From positions 186,001-250,000 of the forward strand of contig JARBTR010000006.1 in the NCBI GenBank assembly GCA_029240105.1: a stretch of DNA of 64,000 bases. Direction: 5' to 3'. The translations under genes were made by a program, and so were the position numbers. Positions 17,733 to 26,907 of this stretch are shown piece by piece. Below the pieces are notes generated by a model that did not search any database, had not been told where the DNA came from, and saw nothing but the letters and a program-made list of their open reading frames with translations. How positions within the stretch are numbered: the stretch's first letter is position 1; the number at the start of each line of letters is the position of its first letter. This DNA comes from Caryophanales bacterium. GTDB taxonomy: Bacteria; Bacillota; Bacilli; JARBTR01.

Positions 17733-18860
17733 CTATTTTAGTAATTCAAAAAAGCGTTCAACTTCTTTGCCATCCATTTTGAAGTAAAAACCATTTTCTG
17801 TAGCAATCATTTTTTTCGCCTTAGATATAATGAAAACCTCTTTCACTTGGTTTTTCATAGTTAATGTAATTATAATTATTTGATTACGACTACCCTTAAA
17901 ATCTTCATCACTTTGATTTGAATCTAGATAGGGTTTAGTGCTGTATAAGCTACTAATAAAACTTTCAAAATTCTGATCAATATTTAGATTGTGATGTTGA
18001 TTTAAACGTCCCATAAAACTTTCCGTTGACTCCCAAGTAGCATATAGGACATTATTTTCAAGGTAAATATTACCAAAATAATCTTTGCCGCTACTTAAAT
18101 TAATGCCATTCCAACATTCATACATGCTATAAGAATTATTATTTTGTCCTTCACCAACTACCATTAAGCGATAAAAAGGATCATAACCCTTAACAGTGTA
18201 TATCTTATTACCTTGAATATTAGATGAAAAATTTTCAACATTCGAACCATCTTCTCTTATATCCGTAGATTCTTCAAAATTTCTATTCCTAAATTCTTTA
18301 GTTGTTCCAAGGTATGTTCCCTTTATAGCTTCAAAAGCAGAATTGGACATAGTTTCTTCTAAATATAATTCATTCTTTGGAAGATAGAATTTACCATTAT
18401 AAACGAATGAGTTTAGGGTTAGGACTTTATTTGAATCGCCTAATTTCGATGAAGAAGCTGCTGGTAGTTGGAATTTTGGTACAAATATACCTTGCGCTTG
18501 GTCCATTGAACTATAGGCTTTATTAGCATTTTCCTGATCATTGATGCCTTTCAAATTAGCATCCGCACTCGCATTACCTTTACTAACTTTTTCTTCAAAT
18601 CCTTTAAATTCATTAGAAACAACTTTTTTCTCCATTTTTGACGACTTGACTTGGTCAAACTGTTTATTCTCTATTCCCGAATTCAAGAGAGCATTTAAAG
18701 AAACTACACTCAAAATCGTAATGGATACAAATGCTAATGTAGAAAATTTTATTTTAGGAAAAAAACTCGATTTGTTACCCAAACCTTGCCACACTTTTTC
18801 ACGTAGCGAATCATCTGGCAGAATCTGATCGACTGTTTTTTTATATTCTTTTTTATTCAT
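17733..18860 (-). CDS. Membrane-anchored protein paired with an ECF sigma factor (putative anti-sigma factor)
   Basis: A 375-residue protein with a short cytoplasmic N terminus (about 35 residues), one membrane span (about 41-62, FSTLAFVSITILSVVSL) and a large extracytoplasmic domain with no family I recognise. Its start overlaps the sigma gene stop by 8 bases, with GGAGG inside the sigma gene, so the two are translationally coupled. By position and topology it is likely to be the cognate regulator that holds the sigma factor at the membrane. The very short cytoplasmic part lacks a visible zinc-binding HxxxCxxC motif. Confidence 0.7.
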   Translation of the reverse strand: MNKKEYKKTVDQILPDDSLREKVWQGLGNKSSFFPKIKFSTLAFVSITILSVVSLNALLNSGIENKQFDQVKSSKMEKKVVSNEFKGFEEKVSKGNASADANLKGINDQENANKAYSSMDQAQGIFVPKFQLPAASSSKLGDSNKVLTLNSFVYNGKFYLPKNELYLEETMSNSAFEAIKGTYLGTTKEFRNRNFEESTDIREDGSNVENFSSNIQGNKIYTVKGYDPFYRLMVVGEGQNNNSYSMYECWNGINLSSGKDYFGNIYLENNVLYATWESTESFMGRLNQHHNLNIDQNFESFISSLYSTKPYLDSNQSDEDFKGSRNQIIIITLTMKNQVKEVFIISKAKKMIATENGFYFKMDGKEVERFFELLK

Positions 18861-19344
18861 TGAAGTCAGCCTCCAATTCCATCTTCAACATTTCACGACC
18901 ACGCTTTAATCTCATTTTTACTGCAGATTCTGTGATTTTCATTATGTTTGAAATCTCTTTCACAGCATATCCCTCGTAATAGAAAAGATGAATGATCGTT
19001 TTATACTTTGCAGGGAGGTTGATAATAAGTTGTGCATTCTCAAACTCTTTATGACTTCCGAAATATACAGACATATCTTCAGGTTGTGTCACTCTTTTCC
19101 TCCAAAAGCTCCGAAGCATATTCTTACAGTGATTTGAAGTCACACGAATTAGCCATGCCTTTTCATGCTCAGAATCAGAAAATACCGGTGATTTGCTAAA
19201 CAATTTAATAAATACTTCTTGAACTGCTTCTTCAGAGTCAGCCTTGTTCCCAAGATGAATAAAAGCAATCTTGTAGATAAGTTTGCAATACTGGTCATAC
19301 TTTTCATTAAAATCTTGTTTTATTGGCCCAAAAACAAAACTCAC
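18853..19344 (-). CDS. ECF-family RNA polymerase sigma factor
   Basis: A 163-residue sigma-70 family protein with region 2 (about residues 20-90, including DSEEAVQEVFIKLF and WLIRVTSNHCKN) and region 4 (about 105-155, with the helix-turn-helix YAVKEISNIMKITESAVKMR). It starts with GTG at 19344, preceded by AAGGGG. Group is SigV/SigW-like by length but cannot be assigned. It is coupled to the downstream membrane protein. A TGAAAC hexamer at 19383-19388 on the plus strand resembles an ECF -35 element, pointing toward the divergent LCP gene, but no clear ECF -10 follows. Confidence 0.9.
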   Translation of the reverse strand: MSFVFGPIKQDFNEKYDQYCKLIYKIAFIHLGNKADSEEAVQEVFIKLFSKSPVFSDSEHEKAWLIRVTSNHCKNMLRSFWRKRVTQPEDMSVYFGSHKEFENAQLIINLPAKYKTIIHLFYYEGYAVKEISNIMKITESAVKMRLKRGREMLKMELEADFNE

Positions 19345-19520
19345 TTTTTCAACCCCTTACATTCTTAACACAAAACAATTATTGAAACGGTCACTTATAG
19401 TTAAATAATAAATTTTATAGTAAATTATTAAAATTGCTTTCTATTATGACTTATATTGTGTATCATGAATTGGAAAAATTATCAAGTTATTGTTGAAGAA
19501 TAACCTTCAAGGAGTAAATT

Positions 19521-20564
19521 ATGGTTACAAAAAGTAAAAAGATTGATTTATCAAAAAGTGAAAATTTCAATAAAAGTAAAAAGATTTTTACGAAAAATAG
19601 GATTCTAGTTGCAATTACTATAATCCTTATAAGTTTTTTAGCATATGGAACAAAAGTTTATTTTGATTTTAAAAAAATGAATGATACATTTCATGAGGGG
19701 TTTGACACAGGCAAATCTGATCTAAGAGAAGAACAAGTGGACGTTAGCAAACTACATCCTTTTTCAATTTTACTTGTTGGCGTAGACGAGGATCCCGTTT
19801 CCAAAGGACCTGGTCGTTCAGACACAATGATGGTCGTTACATTAAATCCTAAAGTACAATCAACAAACATGTATAGCATTCCTCGTGACCTTCGAGTAAT
19901 CATTCCTGGCTACGAAAAAAAGGGCTACCAAAAATTTAATAATGCATATTTTTTAGGAGGCACACAATTAGTACGAAAATCTGCAGAGAAGTATCTAGAT
20001 ATCCCCATTGACCATGTTTTAGAGATTAACTTCCAAGGATTTGTGGAGCTTATTGACGCTCTTGGTGGCATAACCATTGAGAATACACTTGAATTCACAT
20101 TAGGTGGTTATGATTTTCCACTTGGGAAAATTGAAATGGATGGGCAAAAAGCCCTTGTTTTCTCTAGAATGCGTAAAGAAGATATAAAGAACGGGGATTT
20201 TGGACGTCAGGAACGACAAAAACAAGTTATTAAAGAAATTGTACAAAAGACAAGTAATTTTTCTAATATAACAAAATTATCTAAAATCTTTAATGCCGTT
20301 GAGAATAATGTAAAAACAAGTCTTTACCTTGACGACATTATGGACATTAGAGAGAAGTATTCCTCTGCTACAAGTAATATGACCTCCTTACAAGCAAAAT
20401 ATGGTGCTGGGGTATTTAAAGACAAATTGGATTATGTCACAATGAGTCACGAAGAAAGGCTTATAGTCATAAATACTTTAAGAGAACATTTGGAGTTACC
20501 AATTAAAGATTCCAGTGAGTATCCAAATAAAGATGATGAGATGATGTCAGGGAAAGTGAAATAA
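19521..20564 (+). CDS. LytR-CpsA-Psr (LCP) family cell-wall glycopolymer ligase
   Basis: A 347-residue protein with a cytoplasmic N terminus, one membrane span (about residues 29-48) and an extracellular LCP domain (about 75-245). Family motifs include ILLVGVDED, GRSDTMM (Asp for metal-pyrophosphate binding), SIPRDLRV and FSRMRKED. LCP enzymes transfer wall teichoic acid or other glycopolymers from lipid carriers to peptidoglycan. The ATG has AAGGAG 6 bases upstream. It diverges from the ECF sigma operon and might be a target of it, which is inference. Confidence 0.92.
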   Translation: MVTKSKKIDLSKSENFNKSKKIFTKNRILVAITIILISFLAYGTKVYFDFKKMNDTFHEGFDTGKSDLREEQVDVSKLHPFSILLVGVDEDPVSKGPGRSDTMMVVTLNPKVQSTNMYSIPRDLRVIIPGYEKKGYQKFNNAYFLGGTQLVRKSAEKYLDIPIDHVLEINFQGFVELIDALGGITIENTLEFTLGGYDFPLGKIEMDGQKALVFSRMRKEDIKNGDFGRQERQKQVIKEIVQKTSNFSNITKLSKIFNAVENNVKTSLYLDDIMDIREKYSSATSNMTSLQAKYGAGVFKDKLDYVTMSHEERLIVINTLREHLELPIKDSSEYPNKDDEMMSGKVK

Positions 20565-20570
20565 AATAAG

Positions 20571-20660
20571 AAAGCACTTCTTAATTTGAACTTATTCCAT
20601 TTTAAATTTCACGTTAGTTGTGTATGTAAAATGGATATCAAATTAGAAGTGCTTTTTCAA
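20571..20660. terminator. Long (about 90 bp) hairpin between convergent genes
   Basis: AAAGCACTTCTTAATTTGA pairs with TCAAATTAGAAGTGCTTT, and inside TCCATTTTA pairs with TAAAATGGA. A T run follows on the plus strand. Serves the LCP gene and probably the convergent rhodanese gene. The stem is far longer than a usual terminator. Confidence 0.75.
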
Positions 20661-20708
20661 ATAGTCTTAAAACAAATCAACATTTGAAATGTTTCCTGAA
20701 AAATAAAT

Positions 20709-21122
20709 TTATTCTTTTATTATTTCAATGTCATACGGCCATCCATCAATACTACCTAAATCATAAACCTTACTATAACCTAATTCTATTAGTTTACGAG
20801 TAGCTTTCTCGCTATCTACTTCTGCAGAACTATACACAAAAATGGTTTGATTTTTTTGAGCGGGAAGTCCTTTAGAATCCACCTTTATTTTTCCAATTGG
20901 AAAATGAACTGCGTCTGGAATTTTCTCTTGTGAATATTCATTTAATGTACGAACATCTAATATCAAGATATTTTTCTTGGCATTCATTTGCTTCCAAGCT
21001 TGATGGGGTGTAATAGTTTTGTATGGTGCTTCATCAAAAGAAGGCACTAAAAGAAAAGCCATCCATATGATTACTCCGCCAATTAAATAAGAAAAGGCCA
21101 TATATTTTATTTTTGGATTCAT
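20709..21122 (-). CDS. Membrane-anchored rhodanese-like protein lacking the catalytic cysteine
   Basis: A 137-residue protein: one N-terminal membrane span (about 8-28) and a rhodanese domain (about 38-135) with LDVRTLNEYSQEKIPDAVHFP. The active-site loop, where rhodaneses have a cysteine (VYCxxGxRS), reads IFVYSSAEVDSEKA, so the sulfur-carrying Cys is replaced by Ser. Persulfide transfer is therefore unlikely and a binding or structural role is more plausible. The domain would face the outside of the cell if the span is a simple N-terminal anchor. Confidence 0.85.
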   Translation of the reverse strand: MNPKIKYMAFSYLIGGVIIWMAFLLVPSFDEAPYKTITPHQAWKQMNAKKNILILDVRTLNEYSQEKIPDAVHFPIGKIKVDSKGLPAQKNQTIFVYSSAEVDSEKATRKLIELGYSKVYDLGSIDGWPYDIEIIKE

Positions 21123-21187
21123 GTATTACCTCTAATAAATAAAATCTAACTCTGTTGCAAGAAGAATCACACTTTCAGATGGGTGTT

Positions 21188-21661
21188 CTACCTTTTATTT
21201 CTTTTTCCAGTTACCTCTGAAACTTCCAACTTCAATATTGCTATCTTACTAACAGCTGACTCTTTGAATTCGTAGTCTGATTGGCCAGTGTAATGCTGCA
21301 TTATTTTTTGCAATGCGTGGTTTCTCTCAGAAGACTCTATTAAACATCGAACCTCACCAAAACCAATTACACTAGAATATTCAAAAGAAAACTCATGCGC
21401 TTTTTCATTTTCATATAACTGATGGTCGCAATCCATTTCAAAACATGCATGAGGATTTTGCTCAATCATTTCTAATTTCTTACCTGCATTAGCACCATGA
21501 AAATAAAGTGCTAGTTTCCCATTTACTACTTCATACCCAAAATTTAAAGGAACTACATAGGGACGGTTTTCAACAGATAACCCCAGACGGCAGACATCAC
21601 ATTTTTCAATTATTTTTATAATATCCTCCAAAGAACGAACTTCCCGGTCTTTTCTCCTCAT
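21188..21661 (-). CDS. Pyridoxamine 5'-phosphate oxidase-fold FMN-binding protein (NimA-like)
   Basis: A 157-residue split-barrel flavoprotein. Sequence such as RLGLSVENRPYVVPLNFGY and LYFHGANAGKKLEMIEQNPHACF (parts quoted) matches the NimA-like / PNPOx-related family that includes 5-nitroimidazole reductases; the catalytic role in cells is mostly unknown. A G-rich ribosome binding site (GGGGGAGA) precedes the ATG. It sits 35 bases downstream of the NHL-repeat gene and may be cotranscribed with the TPR/NHL pair. Confidence 0.85.
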   Translation of the reverse strand: MRRKDREVRSLEDIIKIIEKCDVCRLGLSVENRPYVVPLNFGYEVVNGKLALYFHGANAGKKLEMIEQNPHACFEMDCDHQLYENEKAHEFSFEYSSVIGFGEVRCLIESSERNHALQKIMQHYTGQSDYEFKESAVSKIAILKLEVSEVTGKRNKR

Positions 21662-21696
21662 TCTATCTCCCCCACCCTAATCATTTTAATTCAAAC

Positions 21697-22677
21697 TTAA
21701 TTATACCAATCTACTCGATTATTACCGGTTTCCGTTATAAAGATGTGACCTTCCTCAGATATAAACAAACCGTTGGGAAGAATGAAATCGGCATCATCCG
21801 TGCCATGCTCACCAAAACTGAATAATTTCTTACCTTTCAGCGTATAACCATGAATTGTATTTCCTTGGTTCTCTACAAAATAAAGAACACCAGCTTTCGA
21901 AATCCCAATACCTCTTGGGTTTACCAACTTTGATTGTCCAGTCCCCCCAGGAGATCCATTAATAGTTAGTAAGTAATTCCCTTTTTTATCAAATTTGACT
22001 ATTCGGTTATTTCCAGAATCACTGATGTAGATGTTGTCATCGTCATCCTTTGTTACACAATTTGGTGCGAATAACGGAATTCCGTTTGCTCGAGATATTT
22101 CTAACAATTTTTTTCCTTCTATATTAAAAACTACAACTTTGTTTGCGCGTACGTCTGTTACATAAAGTTTTTTATCCATATATCGAATGCCTATTGGAGA
22201 AACAAGAACTTCATTAATATCTTGCTCTTTAAAATATTTTATAAAATTTCCCTTTTGATCAAAGATAGAGATTTTACCAGTTAGAATATCAGCTACATAA
22301 ATATTTGAGCCATCACTTGTGATACCAAAAGGTGATAAAAATTCCCCTTCTCCATTTCCACTTTTACCGAATTGAAATAGAGGTTCTCCCTCTTCATCAA
22401 AAACTTGGACACACTTGTCGGAGTTATTAGTAACATAAATTTTGTCATCAACTTTAACAACATCCATTGGTCTGGAAAGCGGTTTGTCCAATTCTCCATA
22501 AATTGTTTTTGTAAAAGTAGGTACGCCATTAGTAAGATCATTGTTTTGCATATTTGGATTCCATGACATTTTAAAATAATAATAGATTAAAAAAGAACCA
22601 ATTACAGCAAGAAATAATGAAACGAGAATAGCGTAGGTCGTATTTTTTTTGATCATGAATTTTTCTAAATTGATCAT
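21697..22677 (-). CDS. Membrane-anchored NHL-repeat beta-propeller protein
   Basis: About 326 residues: one N-terminal membrane span (about 14-34) and at least five NHL repeats (motifs such as PFGITSDGSNIYVADILTG, SGNNRIVKFDKKG and ETGNNRVDWYN) that would build a six-bladed propeller outside the membrane. The longer frame begins with TTG at 22689; the ATG at 22677 follows GGAGAG and is preferred. It starts 35 bases after the TPR gene. NHL propellers bind proteins or ligands; no enzymatic residues are recognisable. Confidence 0.85.
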   Translation of the reverse strand: MINLEKFMIKKNTTYAILVSLFLAVIGSFLIYYYFKMSWNPNMQNNDLTNGVPTFTKTIYGELDKPLSRPMDVVKVDDKIYVTNNSDKCVQVFDEEGEPLFQFGKSGNGEGEFLSPFGITSDGSNIYVADILTGKISIFDQKGNFIKYFKEQDINEVLVSPIGIRYMDKKLYVTDVRANKVVVFNIEGKKLLEISRANGIPLFAPNCVTKDDDDNIYISDSGNNRIVKFDKKGNYLLTINGSPGGTGQSKLVNPRGIGISKAGVLYFVENQGNTIHGYTLKGKKLFSFGEHGTDDADFILPNGLFISEEGHIFITETGNNRVDWYN

Positions 22678-22711
22678 TTTTCTCTCCAATACGCTTACAT
22701 ATTTTCATGAG

Positions 22712-23758
22712 CTATTCCTTTTTCTTCATAAGTCGAGTAATAGCTTTTTGTATTTTTTTATTTCCCGGGTCAAAAGATAGCGCCTTTTGATAATACTTTG
22801 TTGCACTATCACTGTCACCCATTTTCTCTGCTACTTCTCCTAATTGGACTAATATTTCCGAACTATTAGGAGATAATTGATTAGCTATTACTAAAGAATC
22901 ATAAGCATGGTTAAAATCCTTTAATTTCTTATAAGAATTAGCAAGAACAAGGTATGAATCAACTTGATTTTTGGAAATCAGGATCGCCTTTTTTCCATAT
23001 TGTATTGCCAATTTATCGTTATTAAGGATTTGATATGTAATAGCTAAATTTAGTGTAGCTGGATAATAATTCTTTTCAATATCTAACGCTCTATTAAATT
23101 GATTGATAGCTTTATCTTCTTCTTTGTTTTGTAAATACGATCTTCCCAATTGTACGCGCAAATCTGCATCATTCGGCCTTTTATCAACTTTTTCTTCGTA
23201 AAATTCAATCTGCGCAATAATTTTGGTGCTAACACCTGTTTTTAAAATCGTATGATTTAATATAAATATGCTAATAAGACCAATTACTATTGTTGTTAGA
23301 GACAAAAATACAAAAGTATTAAAACTGAATTTATCTCCACCTTTTTTTCCCGTAATTTCAGCTTTTATTTCTCTCATTCCAATTCTAGCTTTAGAATGGA
23401 TTTTTTTTAATACAGGGAAGGTTTGACCCAGTTTTTCAAAATTTCTAATTAAAAAATTTCTAATTTTAACAGATGTTTGAGCGTAATGCTTTTTCAAAAC
23501 CCATAGTTCAAATTTCGTGACATCTTCTCCTAAGAGTTCGTCAATATCAGCGTTTTCATCAATGACTTCAGACTCTTGAAAAATACTAGAAAGCTTCTGC
23601 TTACGTTTTTCCTCACTTAGTAGAATTTCATTTGGTTTTATTTTTGCATTTTTATATGTAGTACTTTTTTGTTGAACCGTATTTTTGGTAACAGTTTTCT
23701 GAGGTTGCAATTGCACCTTTATACCTTTACCTTTTAGTTTTTTGGGTGTTTTCATCAT
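22712..23758 (-). CDS. Membrane-anchored tetratricopeptide-repeat protein
   Basis: A 348-residue protein. The first 155 residues are basic and probably cytoplasmic, a membrane span follows (about 165-188, FVFLSLTTIVIGLISIFIL), and residues 195-345 hold about four to five TPR units (for example ADLRVQLGRSYLQNKEEDKAI and KYYQKALSFDPGN). AGGAG lies 7 bases before the ATG. It forms an operon with the NHL-repeat protein; both put protein-binding repeats on the same side of the membrane, so they may act as one scaffold. Function unknown. Confidence 0.85.
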   Translation of the reverse strand: MMKTPKKLKGKGIKVQLQPQKTVTKNTVQQKSTTYKNAKIKPNEILLSEEKRKQKLSSIFQESEVIDENADIDELLGEDVTKFELWVLKKHYAQTSVKIRNFLIRNFEKLGQTFPVLKKIHSKARIGMREIKAEITGKKGGDKFSFNTFVFLSLTTIVIGLISIFILNHTILKTGVSTKIIAQIEFYEEKVDKRPNDADLRVQLGRSYLQNKEEDKAINQFNRALDIEKNYYPATLNLAITYQILNNDKLAIQYGKKAILISKNQVDSYLVLANSYKKLKDFNHAYDSLVIANQLSPNSSEILVQLGEVAEKMGDSDSATKYYQKALSFDPGNKKIQKAITRLMKKKE

Positions 23759-23911
23759 TTTAATACTCCTAAATCTATTAAAATAGCCCCGGTTACTTCA
23801 CAAGTTCTTTTATTATCCGTCTTTTTAATAAAAAAATAAACCATGAATTACCAATGCCTACAAACTTTCTATCAAGTTCTAAATGGATGGCACATATCAC
23901 AGCTTTGAATT

Positions 23912-24298
23912 CTATTTTATCTTTTTATCATTATATTTCGAGATATTCTCTTCGACTCGAAATTTAGTGATTAGACGAATTAAATCAAGTGGCAAAGGTT
24001 CATGAAGCGGAAACTGAACAGCCCCTTTTGAATACTTTAAGTTTTTCTTTTTAATTACATCTTCAAAAGCCAAAATTCCACTTGGAGCCGGGTAAAATCC
24101 AATATGATTTTTGGCTACAGCGAAGTGAACACAGTTTCCGTGAACATCAAATGTTGGCATTTGATAGCTCAATTTTTCAAAAGCGATTTCTGGCATTTCA
24201 TTTTTGATGACGTCTCGAACAGAATATAAAACTATTTGTATGTCCGCAGGTTGTTGCAAAATATATTCGTCAACAGGCGAAATCATATTCCTTTTCAT
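23912..24298 (-). CDS. DUF1801 / YdhG-like protein (frataxin-like fold)
   Basis: A 128-residue protein of the DUF1801 family: VDEYILQQPADIQIVLYSVRDVI, then FEKLSYQMPTFD and HFAVAKNHIGFYPAPSGI (parts quoted). B. subtilis relatives such as YdhG (Fra) have a frataxin-like fold and have been proposed to deliver iron for Fe-S assembly. Good ribosome binding site (AAGGAG). It is adjacent to and divergent from the nitric oxide reductase gene. Confidence 0.85.
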   Translation of the reverse strand: MKRNMISPVDEYILQQPADIQIVLYSVRDVIKNEMPEIAFEKLSYQMPTFDVHGNCVHFAVAKNHIGFYPAPSGILAFEDVIKKKNLKYSKGAVQFPLHEPLPLDLIRLITKFRVEENISKYNDKKIK

Positions 24299-24455
24299 TT
24301 AAAAAATCTCCTTCGATATTTTTAAATAAAACTAGTATCTAAATTTTATTATTTAACTTTTACCAGTATCAAGATACACATGTAAATATCCTTATTTTCA
24401 TTTTAACTTATACCCCTTTATTATCCAAATTACGAATTTAATAAAATATAAAAAA

Positions 24456-24498
24456 TTTGATTCGAATCACATTATATATATAACACTCCTCTTAAAAT
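24456..24498 (+). promoter_or_regulatory. Fnr-like box and -10 element upstream of norB
   Basis: TTTGA-TTCGAA-TCACA (24456-24471) differs by one base from the Bacillus Fnr consensus TGTGA-N6-TCACA and includes the perfect palindrome TGATTCGAATCA. If it were centred at -41.5, transcription would start at about 24505 and the -10 hexamer would fall at 24493-24498, which reads TAAAAT. This fits a class II Crp/Fnr-activated promoter for a gene induced at low oxygen. Confidence 0.6.
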
Positions 24499-24523
24499 GA
24501 ATAAAGAAAAGGAGGTCATTCTT

Positions 24524-26824
24524 ATGAATCAGAAAAATAAGAAGACAAATAGCATTTTAAAAAATGTTCTTATAATAACTCTTATCACGAGTTTTAGCGT
24601 TCTGCTGTTTGGTGGTTATAAAATTTATCAAAACGCAGCACCAAATCCACAGGAAATTTTAAACGAAAACGGAAAAGTTATCACAACTTCCGAACAAATT
24701 AAAGGTGGCCAAGCGGTTTATCAAAAATATGGTCTAATGGATTGGGGAACAACCTTAGGCCATGGTACGTATCTTGGTCCGGATTTTACAGCAGAATCTC
24801 TTCATCAGTACTTACTTGCGATGCATGCGTATTACGCAAATAAAGAGTTTGACAAATCATTTGATCAATTATCAACTGAAGAACAAGCTGGAATTGTAGA
24901 AAAAGTTAAAAAAGAAGTCAGAGAAAATCGATACGATAAAGAAGCTGACCAATTAACTTTAACAAAAGCACAAGAAGCTGGTATGAAAAAAGTACGTGAG
25001 TACTGGACGGACAAATTTACAAATGGTGATTTGGAGGCAGGACTACCTCCTAACTTAATCAAAGAAGAACATATGCCTGAAAAAGACAGAGCATGGGTAG
25101 CTGAAGGGGATCAACTTACTCAAATGAGTGATTTCTTCTTCTGGACAGCTTGGCTTTCTTCTACTGAGCGGCCAAATGACACAGCAACATATACAAATAA
25201 CTGGCCATATGAAGAATTGGCAGGAAATGGACCTTCATTCTCTGCAGTTTGGTGGTCTGCAGCAAGCGTAACGTTATTGATTGTTTTTGTAGGTATCATT
25301 TTATGGGTTTATAAACGATATAAATTTGATATGGAAGAAGCTTATGAACCTGGTAAATTCCCAGTCATCAAACTTTCTAATTTAGCAGTATATCCAAGTC
25401 AAAGAAAAGCAGCAAAATATTTCTTAGTTGTAACGTTATTATTTATTGTTCAAGCACTTCTCGGAGCTTATCTAGCTCATAACTATGTAGATGGAACAAA
25501 CTTCTTTGGATTTGACCTTTCAAGCATCGTACCATTTACATTTGCAAAAGGCTCTCACTTACAGTTAGCCATTTTCTGGATTGCGACTTCATGGTTAGCA
25601 ATGGGTATCTATATCGCACCATTAGTTAGCGGAAAAGAAATAAAAGGTCAAGGCTTACTTGTAGATATCCTCTTCTGGGCATTAATCGTTGTCGTTGGTG
25701 GAAGTACAATTGGTCAATGGCTTGGTGTAACAGGTCGCTTAGGAAACCTTTGGTTCTTATTAGGAGACCAAGGTTGGGAATATCTCGAACTTGGACGTAT
25801 TTGGCAAATCCTTCTTACAGTTGGTTTGTTAATCTGGTTATTCATTGTAGGACGCGGCTTAAAAGATGCTCTTCGTTCTGAAAAAGATAAAGGCGGTCTT
25901 GTTCACCTATTATTTTATAGTTCAATCGCTGTAGTGTTCTTCTATGTATTTGCTTTCTTTATCAACCCTGGTACGAACATTACTTACGCAGACTACTGGC
26001 GTTGGTGGATCGTTCACCTTTGGGTAGAAGGAATCTTCGAAGTATTTGCAGTATGTGTAATTGGTTTCTTGATGGTTCAACTTGGTTTAAATACTCAAAA
26101 ATCAACAGTACGAGCTCTTTATTTCCAATTTACCATCTTAATGGGTAGTGGCATAATTGGTACAGGTCACCACTATTATTGGATTGGTTCACCTGATTTA
26201 TGGATCGGACTTGGCGCAGTATTCTCAGCATTAGAGGTTATTCCGCTTACACTATTGATTCTAGAAGCATATGGTCAATACAAAATGATGCAAGAAGGCG
26301 GGGCTGACTTCCCTTATAAGGGCTCATTCCGTTTCCTAATCTCAGTAGCAATTTGGAACTTAGTAGGTGCGGGCGGTTTAGGATTCCTAATCAACTTACC
26401 TGTAGTATCTTACTATCAACATGGTTCTCAACTAACACCAGCGCATGGACATGGAGCTATGGTTGGGGTATACGGATTCTTCTCCGTTGCGATTTTGCTC
26501 TTCACTATGCGTAATTTAGTAAAAGAAAATGCGTGGAGTGAAAAATTAGAGAAGTGGGCATTCTGGTTATTAAATATCGGACTTGCAGGAATGGTATTCA
26601 TCGTCCTTGTGCCTATTGGCTTCTTACAACTAAAAGAGTCATATACAAATGGATTCTGGTCAGCACGAATGTTTGAGTTCTACCAAGATCATGTCGTGAA
26701 ATCATTGCTATGGTTTAGAATTGTACCAGATACAATCTTCATACTGGGTATACTTGCTTTATTACTACTAATGTTCAAAGCAATGCGGTGTATAATTGCA
26801 TGTTCCTTTTTTGTCTTTGTTTAA
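24524..26824 (+). CDS. norB: Quinol-dependent nitric oxide reductase (qNOR, NorB/NorZ type)
   Basis: A 766-residue single-subunit NO reductase. The N-terminal span is followed by an extracellular domain with GGQAVYQKYGLMDWG and GHGTYLGPDFTAE, typical of qNOR; then about 12-13 further spans carry haem and Fe-B ligands (HLWVEGIFEVFAV, GTGHHYYWIG, AHGHGAMVGVYGF). It reduces 2 NO to N2O using quinol, for NO detoxification or denitrification. The ATG at 24524 follows AAAGGAGG at 8 bases; the frame opens earlier at 24497. The last residues (MRCIIACSFFVFV) look unlike the polar tail usual for the family and may reflect a shifted or rearranged 3' end. Confidence 0.95.
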   Translation: MNQKNKKTNSILKNVLIITLITSFSVLLFGGYKIYQNAAPNPQEILNENGKVITTSEQIKGGQAVYQKYGLMDWGTTLGHGTYLGPDFTAESLHQYLLAMHAYYANKEFDKSFDQLSTEEQAGIVEKVKKEVRENRYDKEADQLTLTKAQEAGMKKVREYWTDKFTNGDLEAGLPPNLIKEEHMPEKDRAWVAEGDQLTQMSDFFFWTAWLSSTERPNDTATYTNNWPYEELAGNGPSFSAVWWSAASVTLLIVFVGIILWVYKRYKFDMEEAYEPGKFPVIKLSNLAVYPSQRKAAKYFLVVTLLFIVQALLGAYLAHNYVDGTNFFGFDLSSIVPFTFAKGSHLQLAIFWIATSWLAMGIYIAPLVSGKEIKGQGLLVDILFWALIVVVGGSTIGQWLGVTGRLGNLWFLLGDQGWEYLELGRIWQILLTVGLLIWLFIVGRGLKDALRSEKDKGGLVHLLFYSSIAVVFFYVFAFFINPGTNITYADYWRWWIVHLWVEGIFEVFAVCVIGFLMVQLGLNTQKSTVRALYFQFTILMGSGIIGTGHHYYWIGSPDLWIGLGAVFSALEVIPLTLLILEAYGQYKMMQEGGADFPYKGSFRFLISVAIWNLVGAGGLGFLINLPVVSYYQHGSQLTPAHGHGAMVGVYGFFSVAILLFTMRNLVKENAWSEKLEKWAFWLLNIGLAGMVFIVLVPIGFLQLKESYTNGFWSARMFEFYQDHVVKSLLWFRIVPDTIFILGILALLLLMFKAMRCIIACSFFVFV

Positions 26825-26907
26825 ATGAAAATTTTATCGATACGGGTTAGATATTTGAAAGGATTGCCATATTAAATGTTGTAATCACATTTAGTGGAGT
26901 TTTAAAT

